From the NCBI GenBank assembly GCA_050953425.1, contig JBMNMQ010000003.1:558001-622000 (forward strand): a stretch of DNA of 64,000 bases. Direction: 5' to 3'. How positions within the stretch are numbered: the stretch's first letter is position 1; the number at the start of each line of letters is the position of its first letter. The position numbers were made by a program, and so were the translations under genes. A model generated the notes under the pieces. That model did no database searches. It was not told where the DNA came from and saw only the letters and a list, made by a program, of their open reading frames with translations. Origin of the DNA: RUG100 sp050953425 (lineage in GTDB: Bacteria; Bacillota; Clostridia; Peptostreptococcales; Anaerovoracaceae). Shown one piece after another: positions 7,607 to 15,711 of the stretch.

Positions 7607-8134
7607 TCAAAGGCGTCCGCATTTCCGCAGCGGGAATAGGCGGAAAAACGCTCTGCCGCGGATGCGCCGGACAGGCACACAGCCGAACGCGCGGCTGTCG
7701 ATGCTGACACTGCGGTGATCGCCCAAGACGAAAACGCAATCGTCGGGGACGCGCAGGTCGTCGATCCTGCCGGGCGTGCTGCGCTCGGCCAGATAGGGCT
7801 CCCGGAGTGCTTCGCCGTTGAGAAAGACGCGGCCGTCCCGGATGGTGACGATGTCGCCCGGCAGGGCAATGAGACGTTTGATCAGCAGCTGCTTCCGGCC
7901 CCGGCCGTCCGCTTCCATGCTGCGAAAGACGATGACATCCCCGCGCCGCAGCTTGCTGCGGCCGATTCGCCGTCGCAGAAGCAGACGATCGTCGGGCTGA
8001 ATGCCCGGCTGCATCGATGTTTCCTTCACCTGGGTCGGCTGAAAAAAGGACGTCAGTCCGAAGATCAGCGCGGCGGCCGCGGCAGTTTCGCAGATCAGCC
8101 CGCCGGCCAGTTCTTTCTTATTCTCACTGTTCAT
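7607..8134 (-). CDS. Signal peptidase I (paralogue B)
   Basis: The product is 175 residues. A short cytoplasmic N-terminus is followed by a membrane anchor (about 10-31), the catalytic Ser in VKETSMQPGIQ (S40), the lysine in LLIKRLIALPGD (K86) and box E (GDHRSVSIDSR). It is therefore predicted active, cleaving signal peptides on the outer face of the membrane. The start at 8134 has AAAGGA 6 bases upstream. It lies between two further paralogues in the same operon, so the cell may divide its exported substrates among them. Confidence 0.92.
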   Translation of the reverse strand: MNSENKKELAGGLICETAAAAALIFGLTSFFQPTQVKETSMQPGIQPDDRLLLRRRIGRSKLRRGDVIVFRSMEADGRGRKQLLIKRLIALPGDIVTIRDGRVFLNGEALREPYLAERSTPGRIDDLRVPDDCVFVLGDHRSVSIDSRAFGCVPVRRIRGRAFFRLFPLRKCGRL

Positions 8135-8176
8135 TGCAGTTCCTTTCGCTGCGCAGTTCCTTTCGCTGCGGGGCAT

Positions 8177-8710
8177 TCAGTCAATGCCGCCGAAATGGGA
8201 GAAAGGCCATACCAGCATGACGGCGTCGCCCTTGATTTCCTTCAGCTTGACAGGACCCAGCCGCGGATTGCGGCTGTCGGTGCTGCTGTTGTGGTTGTCG
8301 CAGAGCAGGTACACCGAATTGCGGTCGACTTTGACCTTGCGGTCGCTGCCGAGACTGCCGCCCGAGCCGGAGGTGCTGACGGACCTGCCGTTGCGGTACA
8401 GTTTTCCGCTGCGAATTTCTATGAGATCGCCGGGGCCGCCGACCACGCGGGCGACAATGTTGTCCTCCGATACCTTCGGCGCATAATTCTTTTCCATCAC
8501 GACCACCTGGCCGATATCGGGTGATCCGCGCTTGGCCGAGTAGGACTGCTTGTTGACGAGCATGACCGCGCCCTTGGGAACGGCCGGCGACATCGACGTG
8601 TCCTCCATCACCTCCGGTGAAATGAACAGCGTCAGCATGACCGCCAGCACGACGGCCGTGATATAGGCGCGATTGCGACCGCGCCAGGAACCTTCCTTCT
8701 GTTCCGCCAT
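8177..8710 (-). CDS. Signal peptidase I-like protein lacking the catalytic lysine (paralogue C)
   Basis: The product is 177 residues. The anchor (about 15-31) is followed by the serine motif EDTSMSPAVPKG (S39). At the position of the general-base lysine (consensus IKRVIGLPGD) the protein reads VARVVGGPGD, so alanine (A87) replaces lysine. Box E is present but altered (CDNHNSSTDSR). Bacterial-type signal peptidases need the Ser/Lys dyad, so this copy is probably inactive or works differently. The DNA in this stretch reads cleanly with no frameshift. Its start lies one base after the stop of the RluA gene, indicating coupled translation. Confidence 0.85.
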   Translation of the reverse strand: MAEQKEGSWRGRNRAYITAVVLAVMLTLFISPEVMEDTSMSPAVPKGAVMLVNKQSYSAKRGSPDIGQVVVMEKNYAPKVSEDNIVARVVGGPGDLIEIRSGKLYRNGRSVSTSGSGGSLGSDRKVKVDRNSVYLLCDNHNSSTDSRNPRLGPVKLKEIKGDAVMLVWPFSHFGGID

Positions 8711-8711
8711 G

Positions 8712-9698
8712 TTATCTCTGCTTCTCCTTTGTCTCCGCCGCTCCGGCGCTGCCGAACAGCTGCCGCTCGACGGCGGCAAAACGCGGCGGCAGCTGCGCCG
8801 TCACGACCAGTCCTGCATAGGGACTCTGCCGAAATTCCAGCCGCTGCGCGTGCAGCAGCTGCGTCGTCAGATCAAAGCGCCGGCGGATGCGGCGGTTGAC
8901 CGCTCGGCGTCCGTACTTGGGGTCGCCGATGAGCGGCAATCCGGCGCTGGCCAGATGGGCTCTGATCTGGTGCGTTCGGCCGGTCAGCAGTTCCACTTCC
9001 AGCAGCGTGCAGCCGTCCGACGTCGCCAGCGGCACGGCGCGCGTCACCATTTCCCGGCCCTGTTCCGCCTCGGCGGTTACATGGACGAGATTCTTCTCTT
9101 CGTCTTTTATCATGCTGCCGCGCAGCAGCAGCGGTTCCCGCAGTTCACCCGCAACAATCGTGCGATAGTATTTGCGAATCGCATCATGGCTGCGGATCAT
9201 GCTGTTGAGCTGTCGCAGCATGGCGGCGTTTTTGCCGAATATGACCAGCCCGCTGGTGTTGCGGTCGAGGCGGTTGACCGGAGCGGGCGCAAACGTCTGC
9301 TCGGCGCCGGCGTCGTATTCGCCGCGTGCCGCCAGCCAGCCGTTCACCTGGTTGACCAGAGTGTTCTTCTTCTCCCGGCGATCACCGTGAGTCAATAGTC
9401 CCGGCGGCTTTTCCACGATCAGCATCTGTTCGTCCTCAAAGGCAATGCGAAACTGTTTTTTCCCGGCAGGCCGTTTGCGCTGCCTGCGCATTGCATGCAG
9501 CTGTTCTTCCGGGAGATAGAGCGTCAGTACATCACCTTCCCGCAGCATCGTTTCCGGTCGGCCGCGCCGGCCGTTGACCTTGACATCCTTGCGGATCAGT
9601 CGATAGATGAGAGACAGCGGTGCTCTGCCGAGATACTTCCTGAGGAAGCGGTCGAGACGCTGACCGCCGTCGTTTTCGTGGATGGGAATCTGCGTCAT
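8712..9698 (-). CDS. RluA-family pseudouridine synthase (RluC/RluD-like)
   Basis: The product is 328 residues. An N-terminal S4 RNA-binding domain (QRLDRFLRKYLG to about residue 65) is followed by the catalytic domain with VNRLDRNTSGLVIFGKN, whose Asp is the nucleophile, and LLTGRTHQIRAHL. It isomerises uridines in rRNA, usually of the large subunit; the exact site cannot be read from sequence. It is the first gene of a minus-strand operon with three signal peptidase genes and smpB. A GTG 6 codons upstream (9716) is an alternative start, but the promoter geometry makes ATG 9698 nearly coincide with the expected transcription start. Confidence 0.93.
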   Translation of the reverse strand: MTQIPIHENDGGQRLDRFLRKYLGRAPLSLIYRLIRKDVKVNGRRGRPETMLREGDVLTLYLPEEQLHAMRRQRKRPAGKKQFRIAFEDEQMLIVEKPPGLLTHGDRREKKNTLVNQVNGWLAARGEYDAGAEQTFAPAPVNRLDRNTSGLVIFGKNAAMLRQLNSMIRSHDAIRKYYRTIVAGELREPLLLRGSMIKDEEKNLVHVTAEAEQGREMVTRAVPLATSDGCTLLEVELLTGRTHQIRAHLASAGLPLIGDPKYGRRAVNRRIRRRFDLTTQLLHAQRLEFRQSPYAGLVVTAQLPPRFAAVERQLFGSAGAAETKEKQR

Positions 9699-9704
9699 GC
9701 AGAT

Positions 9705-9733
9705 ATTATACAACACTTGCCTGCCATTTGCAA
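9705..9733 (-). promoter_or_regulatory. Promoter of the RluA/signal peptidase operon, possibly leaderless
   Basis: On the minus strand TTGCAA (9733-9728), a 17-bp spacer and a perfect TATAAT (9710-9705) place the expected start point at or next to the ATG at 9698. No ribosome binding site fits between them. Confidence 0.65.
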
Positions 9734-9738
9734 AACCG

Positions 9739-9764
9739 GAAAACGGCTGAATTCAGCCGTTTTC
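9739..9764 (-). terminator. Palindromic terminator after the secreted-protein gene
   Basis: A 26-bp perfect palindrome (core AAAACGGCTGAATTCAGCCG) starts 9 bases after the stop of the gene at 9773 and is followed by T-rich sequence on the minus strand. It separates that gene from the RluA operon promoter. Confidence 0.8.
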
Positions 9765-9772
9765 GGACGTTC

Positions 9773-11248
9773 TCAACGGGAGAGCCAGCGATAGCGCAGC
9801 AGCTTCACCGTATCCCTTGTCAGTGTCGCAAAGCAGGCGCGGCCGCTGTCGTCCGCAAAGCCGGCCGTGCCGCGATAGCTCCAGCTGCAGCGGCCGTTGA
9901 GACTGCCGCAGCTGGTGATTATATTGCTGCTGACCCGAACAAAGCTGACGCCGCGGCGCAGATTCGGATAGGCAGCCTCGCAGATACCGTCGCCGGCCCG
10001 CACCGCCGGCGTGCACTCCCGCTGCAGACCGGTCAGACCGCTGCGGCGTGCGAGGAGTCGGCCGCTTTCGTCGAGCAGGTAGAGATTGGCTTTTTCGTCA
10101 TAGCGCGAAGCGAGGACAAGAAAGCGGCGGCACTGCGGCAGATAAACGGCGCTGTAGGTGTAGTAGAGCAGCTGCAGGCGGCGGTCGAGCACCTTCGGCT
10201 TGCTGAGAAAGCGATCGGACTGCGGGTCGTAGACGGCGGTCATCAGGCGCGCGTATTCCTGCCCGCCGACGTATTTCTGCCACAGCAGCAGCACGCTGCG
10301 GTCAGAGGCCGCGGCCAGCGGCCACCAGTACCGGCCCTTTCCGCGCGCCACACTGCGGCTGCAGAGTTTCCGGCCGTCGCTGTCATAAGTTGTCAGACCG
10401 ACGCGCCGACCCGTGCCGAGGTTGTCGACGCCGCCGCCGTCAACCCAGCCTTCGCTCCAGAAGATCACATGCCGATCCTCCGTACTGGCGGTGTGGCCGG
10501 AATGTCCGCCTCTCAGCACGGTGGTGCCGCCGGTGCGCCGCGGCTGATAGGGCGTCACCGGCTGCAGAGAGCGGCTGAAGACCGCATAGCGCTGGCTGAG
10601 CTCGCGGCTGCCGTTGTTCCAGCCGTCTTCGAATGTGACCATGATGCGTCCGTCACCGGAAATGGAAGCGCTGGCCGGTTCCTGCGCTTCGCCCGCAGCT
10701 GCCAGCGTCAGCTGTTCGCTGGGGTGGATGACGGGATCGTGCAGAGAGATTCTCTGTGCATGGACATCATGGCTCCAGCTTCCATGGGTGCTCTTCCGGC
10801 CGTACTGATCGGACCAGATCAGACAGCCGCTGTCGCTGTCGAGCGGAATCCAGCTGATGCCGTGCGCGTCTTCCCGCAGATCTCTGCTGCTGTGTCGGCG
10901 AATGCGATACTTCACGGTGCGGACTCGACTGCGGCGATGTCCGCGGATGCAGACGGCCTTAACGGTAGTGCTGCGGCGGATGCGCAGGCGATGTCGATAG
11001 CGGCGGGCATGCGCGGTCGGTGTCCGGCCGTTGGTGGTGTAGTAAATTCTATCATTTCTGCCGGCGCGGAGAGTGACCAGCTTGGCATGGTCATAGGTGC
11101 GGCCCGGCAGCGAGAACGTCGGAGGCGCGGGGCGAAGCTGTGCTGCTCCGGCCGGATCGGGGCAGCAGGCAAAGAAGAGAAGCGCTGCGAGCAGCAGTGC
11201 CGGCCATCTCCCGACGAGAAAGAATTTCGCTGTTTTACGGCTTGTCAT
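9773..11248 (-). CDS. Secreted protein with chitobiase-like C-terminal-type domain and probable beta-propeller
   Basis: The product is 491 residues. A basic N-terminus and hydrophobic stretch (about 12-36, ending AGAA) form a signal peptide. Residues about 42-115 hold a CHB_HEX_C-type domain (RIYYTTNGRTPTA, TTVKAVCIRG), a carbohydrate-enzyme-associated beta sandwich. The remaining about 370 residues repeat beta-rich, Trp/Asp/Gly-rich segments (MVTFEDGWNN, HVIFWSEGW, VLLLWQKY), suggesting a propeller-like fold. No enzyme active site is recognisable. It is monocistronic, with AGGAG 5 bases before the start and an AT-rich promoter region upstream, and is probably exported through Sec. Confidence 0.7.
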   Translation of the reverse strand: MTSRKTAKFFLVGRWPALLLAALLFFACCPDPAGAAQLRPAPPTFSLPGRTYDHAKLVTLRAGRNDRIYYTTNGRTPTAHARRYRHRLRIRRSTTVKAVCIRGHRRSRVRTVKYRIRRHSSRDLREDAHGISWIPLDSDSGCLIWSDQYGRKSTHGSWSHDVHAQRISLHDPVIHPSEQLTLAAAGEAQEPASASISGDGRIMVTFEDGWNNGSRELSQRYAVFSRSLQPVTPYQPRRTGGTTVLRGGHSGHTASTEDRHVIFWSEGWVDGGGVDNLGTGRRVGLTTYDSDGRKLCSRSVARGKGRYWWPLAAASDRSVLLLWQKYVGGQEYARLMTAVYDPQSDRFLSKPKVLDRRLQLLYYTYSAVYLPQCRRFLVLASRYDEKANLYLLDESGRLLARRSGLTGLQRECTPAVRAGDGICEAAYPNLRRGVSFVRVSSNIITSCGSLNGRCSWSYRGTAGFADDSGRACFATLTRDTVKLLRYRWLSR

Positions 11249-11903
11249 ATGATCTCCTGTGAAAGTTTCTTACATTATATATAATATATATACGATTTGC
11301 ATGGAGGATGCGGCCTGCCGATGCCGCGGCGGTGATATGGCCTTTTACGGTCGCTGTGTCGGTTTGGGCGCTGCTGCGCTCGCCCGGCCGTACCGGTCGT
11401 CCGGGGTGACTGTCTGTCGGCAGCGGTCTGCTGCTTCTCCGGGGAGCGGCGAACGGCTCCGCAAATCATCTACTATACTAGCATTTGCGCGGGACATGTC
11501 AACAAGGGGCCGCGCAGCAAAAACACGCAAAACAGACCGGGGAGCCGGAAATGCGAAAGGGCCTGGATCCGGTCTTGATCAGGACTCGTACCGGGGATAA
11601 TGCAAAATAGCTGCCGGAGAAACGGTCCTGCTCAAACCGCGCCGGGCGTTTTATTGACATCGGGGGGAATCAAGGTAAAATGAGGAGTGAAAGCGGCCGC
11701 GTTCCGGCGGCTGCCCGAAAAGCAGATGCGAAAGCAGTCGGATGATAACGCTCTGTTCGGGTGTTTCCGGGCTGGTCTTGGACCCGTTCGAGTTCCGCTG
11801 CAGGGATATGGTCGAAAAGGGGCCGTATCAGCGGCAGCGGAGAACGGCGGGACACGTGCAGCGGTGGAAGGAGCGGACAGCAGCGATACGGAAAGGAGCT
11901 CCC
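11249..11903. other. Intergenic region with divergent promoters, no gene seen
   Basis: An AT-rich block (about 11272-11300) upstream of the minus-strand gene probably contains its promoter. On the plus strand a promoter at 11654-11681 serves the DJ-1 gene, leaving a leader of about 215 nt. Frames here have no protein-like composition or homologous motif. Confidence 0.6.
11654..11681 (+). promoter_or_regulatory. Sigma-A-type promoter of the DJ-1/PfpI gene
   Basis: TTGACA (11654-11659), a 16-bp spacer and TAAAAT (11676-11681) give an unusually long leader of about 215 nt before the start codon. No known riboswitch consensus was recognised in that leader. Confidence 0.7.
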
Positions 11904-12455
11904 ATGGCAAAGGTAATGGTTATTTTCGCAGACGGACTCGAAGAAGTGGAGGCGCTGACACAGGTCGATCTCCTGCGCCGTGCCGGCGACGAGGTCACGA
12001 CGGTATCGATCATGGATCAACTCGAGGTGACCAGCGGTGACGGTATCACCATCAGGGCCGACGCGATGTTTGACGATGTGGACTTTACCGGCAGCGACCT
12101 GATTGTTCTGCCCGGCGGTCTGGGCGGTACGGAACAGATCGAACAGCACACCGGCCTGAAGAAGGTACTGCTCAATCAGTATCAATCCGGAAGACAGGTG
12201 GCGGCGATCTGCGCCGCGCCGCGCTATTTCGGTGCTCTGGGATTTGTCCGGGGACGAAGGGCAGTGGTCTACCCGGGCCTGGAAGAGACGCTGACCGGCG
12301 CTGAGGTACAGCAGGCGCCGGCGGTGACAGACGGCAATGTGACCACCGGACACGGACCGGGGGCGGCCGCCGACTTCGGCTTTGAACTGGTGCGGGTACT
12401 GCACGGCGAAGAAGCGGTTAAAGCATTGAAGGAAGAATATGTTTATCCGTATTGA
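11904..12455 (+). CDS. DJ-1/PfpI family protein (YajL/ThiJ-like)
   Basis: The product is 183 residues, the normal length for the family. Features are the N-terminal strand and Glu (MVIFADGLEEVEAL), the nucleophile elbow with cysteine in AAICAAPRYF, and the closing GPGAAADFGFELV helix. The family includes protein and nucleotide deglycases, chaperone-like proteins and glyoxalases; which activity applies cannot be told. AAAGGAG lies 7 bases before the start. It is a single gene with its own promoter. Confidence 0.93.
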   Translation: MAKVMVIFADGLEEVEALTQVDLLRRAGDEVTTVSIMDQLEVTSGDGITIRADAMFDDVDFTGSDLIVLPGGLGGTEQIEQHTGLKKVLLNQYQSGRQVAAICAAPRYFGALGFVRGRRAVVYPGLEETLTGAEVQQAPAVTDGNVTTGHGPGAAADFGFELVRVLHGEEAVKALKEEYVYPY

Positions 12456-13473
12456 TGCGGGACGCATCGGGCAGCATGATGCGTCGGCCCGCGACCCCGG
12501 CTGCAGCCGGTGAATGCGGCAGAAGGTGCAATAATTCGAAGAACCATCGTGGCGTCGGTTTCGGCGCCGCGTCTTTTAGTATCAAAACGGTTTCCCGTAC
12601 GGCTGTGAAAGATCGGCCGGTTCTGTTTCCCTTCGCGGTTCGGCGGTCGGGCATAGGTCGGGCATTAAGCGAAGATAATTCTGCAGGCAAATACATATAA
12701 TGGAAAATAGTTGCCCGACGAATGAAACAGAGGTATGAGTTTCATAAATTTATCTCGATCATCAAACTATTTTACTGTAAAGATTGTTATCAATTTCACA
12801 AAATATGCCGGATACAGGGGAGAATCCAAGCTCCCTGACGGGTGGACAAAAACGTCATAAATACCTTGATCATCAAACTATTTTGTATAAAACATGAAAA
12901 CTGACTGCGGGAAAAAGTCCTGCACGGATCGGCAATGCCGTCGCCCGAAGGACCGAATATGCGGCCGGAGGGCAGCACAAAAACGTTGAAATTTCAATGG
13001 TTATCTCTGATATCTGAGAAGCTGGGCGGGGATGATGACGGGTGCCTGGCTGCCGGTGAAAGCGGCGGTGAGGGGAGAATTGCAGCGGATCAGCCCGAAC
13101 GGCGGCAATATATAGATCATATAGACTAATAATTAAAGATATATAGATTAATAACTCAAAATAAGACGAAAAAGGGGGAAATCGGCTAAAACTTCAGAAG
13201 GCAATTGGTTTGATAATCAAAGCAAATGGCCTGAAATGCCCGTTTTTGGGCACTTATTTTGATGCGCAAAAGCTTCGAAAATCTAAGCTTTTGTATATTC
13301 AACGACGAAAAACGTTGAAATACAGCCGTTTTTAAATTTAAACAAAAAAATCCGGCTAAAATTTAGAACTGCAATACTAATATTTTAAAAAAATCCGCGA
13401 AAATCTGTTAATAATCTCACAAGTCGGGTATTCAATAAGTGTCAAGAGGTTGTAGAGAAAGAAGGCGAAGGAA
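12456..13473. other. About 1-kb AT-rich intergenic region with direct repeats and hairpins
   Basis: No gene is supported. A 17-bp perfect direct repeat, GATCATCAAACTATTTT, occurs at 12757-12773 and 12868-12884, each preceded by TCATAAAT. AAAACGTTGAAAT recurs near 12980 and 13309. Hairpins occur at 13237-13252 (TGCCC/GGGCA followed by a T-rich run) and 13267-13293 (CAAAAGCTT/AAGCTTTTG). The region is much more AT-rich than its surroundings and probably forms a long regulatory leader for the downstream secreted CAP protein. Confidence 0.6.
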
Positions 13474-14613
13474 ATGAAAAAAACGATTGTAATCAGTTTC
13501 ATCGCAGCACTCATCGCGGTACTTATGGCAGAACCGATGATGTTCTCCTCCAATGTCAACGCAGCGACCACCAGTGATCCGACAGCGACCTCGGAAAGCA
13601 GCGAAAACGAAAGCCGCGCTTCGAGAAGAAAGGTTCTCGGATCGATGGGATACTTCGACAGCGTCGGAGATGCGAAAGCTACCAAAACTATTCTCAACAG
13701 CAAGTACAAGAACTATGTGAAAGCTTACAAGACAGGCGCCAGCACTGCGCAGGCTGAAGTTGATGCAACTTCGCTGACCAACATGCAGGCAGCCATTAAA
13801 TATCTGAAGGAATGCAATCGGATCAGAGCAAACAACGGACTTTCTCAGCTGAAAGTAACCGATATCAATATGGCTCAGGCACAGGCCAACGCCGACTACA
13901 GCGATCGCGTGATCAATCATGCCGGACAGTTCAGAAACACTGCGGAAAACGCAGCCTGGACCTGGACTTCCAGCGAAGATCCGTTCTCCGGCTGGTACAC
14001 AGCGGAGCTGAAGCTGTACAAGAAATACTGCAGCAGCGGAAAATACAAGGGCCTCAGCCATATGTCCGCCTATCAGGTGTACAAGAAATATCCCAGACTG
14101 TATGAGTCGATCGGACACTATCTCAACGTGACGGATCCTTCTCTGAAGACGACGGGATTTGCGCTCTGCACCAGGGGCTCGCGGTATAAATACACCTACA
14201 TTCAGGTGTTTGACAGCAAGGCGCCGGGCAGGATCTATACCGTTTCTCAGTATGAAAAGAAACTCAACAGCTACTGCAGCGGCGAAGCGATCAGCAGTTC
14301 CCGCACTGCTTCCGCATCCACCAGCGTCACCGTCGCAAAGCCTTCGCTGAGGAAGGCAGGCGGTGCCAGAAAGAGTATCAAGGTCATCTGGAAGAGAGTC
14401 AGCGGTGCGACCGGATATCAGATCCGTTACAGCAGAAACAAGAGCATGAGCAATGCAAAATACATCAAGGTTTCGAGCAGCAGCTCGAGCCGGACGATCA
14501 AGGGCCTGAAGAGGCACGCGAAATACAATGTTCAGGTCAGAGCCTATAAAGTCGTCAACGGAAGTACATATCATTCCGGATGGTCGACGAAAAAAGCGTG
14601 CACCGTGAAATAA
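13474..14613 (+). CDS. Secreted CAP-domain protein with C-terminal fibronectin type III-like domain
   Basis: The product is 379 residues. The signal peptide occupies about residues 1-30 (MKKTIVISFIAALIAVLMAE, cleavage near VNAA). A CAP/SCP-like domain follows (about 105-270) with RIRANNGLSQLKV, QAQANADYSD and HAGQFRNTAENAAW, containing the conserved His and Glu. After a Ser/Thr-rich linker an FN3-like domain closes the protein (VSGATGYQIRYSRNK, YNVQVRAYK). No sortase motif is seen, so it is probably released or held non-covalently. Its start has GAAGG upstream. A bidirectional terminator follows, and a long AT-rich leader precedes it. Confidence 0.85.
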   Translation: MKKTIVISFIAALIAVLMAEPMMFSSNVNAATTSDPTATSESSENESRASRRKVLGSMGYFDSVGDAKATKTILNSKYKNYVKAYKTGASTAQAEVDATSLTNMQAAIKYLKECNRIRANNGLSQLKVTDINMAQAQANADYSDRVINHAGQFRNTAENAAWTWTSSEDPFSGWYTAELKLYKKYCSSGKYKGLSHMSAYQVYKKYPRLYESIGHYLNVTDPSLKTTGFALCTRGSRYKYTYIQVFDSKAPGRIYTVSQYEKKLNSYCSGEAISSSRTASASTSVTVAKPSLRKAGGARKSIKVIWKRVSGATGYQIRYSRNKSMSNAKYIKVSSSSSSRTIKGLKRHAKYNVQVRAYKVVNGSTYHSGWSTKKACTVK

Positions 14614-14670
14614 GCGTGTGTGTGTCATAACGCGAACTTCCTCTACAACCGGAAAGACGCAATTGACTTG

Positions 14671-14700
14671 AAATTCCCGCTCGAAAGAGCGGGAATTTCT
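14671..14700. terminator. Bidirectional rho-independent terminator
   Basis: AAATTCCCGCTC (14671-14682), GAAA loop and GAGCGGGAATTT (14687-14698) form a perfect 12-bp stem. It lies between the convergent CAP-protein and MntR-like genes and can serve both. Confidence 0.85.
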
Positions 14701-14884
14701 AATCTGAAGAAGCGGGGGCACTGCGGCGAATCGCCGCACCGATCTGCGCGTAAACAGACTTGCTCATCACTGTCCGCGCGTACGGCGGGGACAGCGGCAG
14801 GGCATGACGCCGGCATGTTCGGCAGCGACTGTCGGATACCGATACTCCAAGACGACATCGCCGCTGCATCAGAACGGCGGCCGG

Positions 14885-15295
14885 CTATTTTTCTTCGTCT
14901 GATGCCAATTCGGATTTATGCTGTTCGACGTGACGGCACAGAGCCTCGAAGGTTTCCTCACTGATGTCGTGCTCGATCTGGCAGGCGTCGGTGCGGGCCT
15001 GCTCGGGGCTGACACCGAGCAGCGTGAAGAATTCCGTCAGCAGAGTGTGCCGGCGATAGGTGCGGCGGGCGATTTCCATGCCGCTTTCCGTCAGCACCAG
15101 CATGCCGGCGTGATCCGTGGTCAGGTAGCCTTCGCCGCGCAGCCGCTTGGTGGCATAGCTGACGCTCGGCTTGGTGACGCCGAGGTGGTCGGCAACATCG
15201 ACGGAGCGGACGTAGCCCTGCTGATCCTTGATCATGAGAATTGCTTCAAGATAATCTTCAACGGTTTTTTCGGTATTGTGTGCTGCGTTGCGCAT
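14885..15295 (-). CDS. MntR/DtxR-family metal-dependent transcriptional repressor
   Basis: The product is 136 residues. A winged helix-turn-helix (VEDYLEAILMIKDQQGYVRS, VADHLGVTKPSVSYATKRL) is followed by the dimerization and metal-binding domain (YRRHTLLTEFFTLLGV, CQIEHDISEETFEAL). The Glu/Asp/His pattern matches MntR-type metal ligands, and the C-terminal SH3-like domain of DtxR is absent. It probably represses Mn or Fe transport genes when metal is bound; the feo operon 13 kb away is a possible target. The start at 15295 has AGGAG 7 bases upstream; longer upstream extensions lack family similarity. Confidence 0.9.
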   Translation of the reverse strand: MRNAAHNTEKTVEDYLEAILMIKDQQGYVRSVDVADHLGVTKPSVSYATKRLRGEGYLTTDHAGMLVLTESGMEIARRTYRRHTLLTEFFTLLGVSPEQARTDACQIEHDISEETFEALCRHVEQHKSELASDEEK

Positions 15296-15622
15296 TGTTT
15301 TCTCCTGCTGCTGCCCGCGGCAGCAAGCCGCGGAACGCACCGCCGGCGGCGGCGCAATGAAATATGTGATAAAATTAAGATTAACACCGTTTAACAGAAA
15401 TTTCAAGATGGAATAGGGGTTTGACGGGTTTCCTGTTGTGACGTTTTTCCTATTGTGACGGTTTTCCGGCTGCGGGGTTGAATGGTCTGCCGGTTTGCAG
15501 GCTGCTCCTTTGCCTGATCCGTGCAGGACTCGGTCAGCTGATGGCAGTGGGGCCTGCTCGCTTGAGATGCAGCAGGTTTGACAGTCAGATCGTGCCGTGC
15601 TGCCGTTCGATGCCGGCAAAAA
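15296..15622. other. Intergenic region upstream of the MntR-like gene, no gene seen
   Basis: The first about 120 bases hold an AT-rich stretch (15360-15412) suited to the promoter of the minus-strand regulator, with TTAAGATTAACACCG elements that could be an operator. Nothing else is recognisable. Confidence 0.5.
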
Positions 15623-15659
15623 GCCCCGCATCACCGGGGTGACCCGGAGGATGCGGGGC
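15623..15659 (-). terminator. Rho-independent terminator of the GGGtGRT operon
   Basis: GCCCCGCATC and GATGCGGGGC (15623-15632 and 15650-15659) form a 10-bp stem followed on the minus strand by TTTTT. It lies 50 bp after the stop of the GGGtGRT gene. Confidence 0.9.
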
Positions 15660-15711
15660 GGCCGAAGACAGCCCGAACGGCTGCCGCGCGGGGCGTACGG
15701 GGCAGTATGCG

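Noticed and set aside
11259..11600. 113-residue plus-strand open frame
   Set aside because: No ribosome binding site, random composition, lies over divergent promoter sequence.
12895..13100. Cyclic-di-GMP or cobalamin riboswitch before the CAP-protein gene
   Set aside because: The GACGCAAAGC-type and B12-box consensus segments are not present; only generic GC-rich hairpins are seen.
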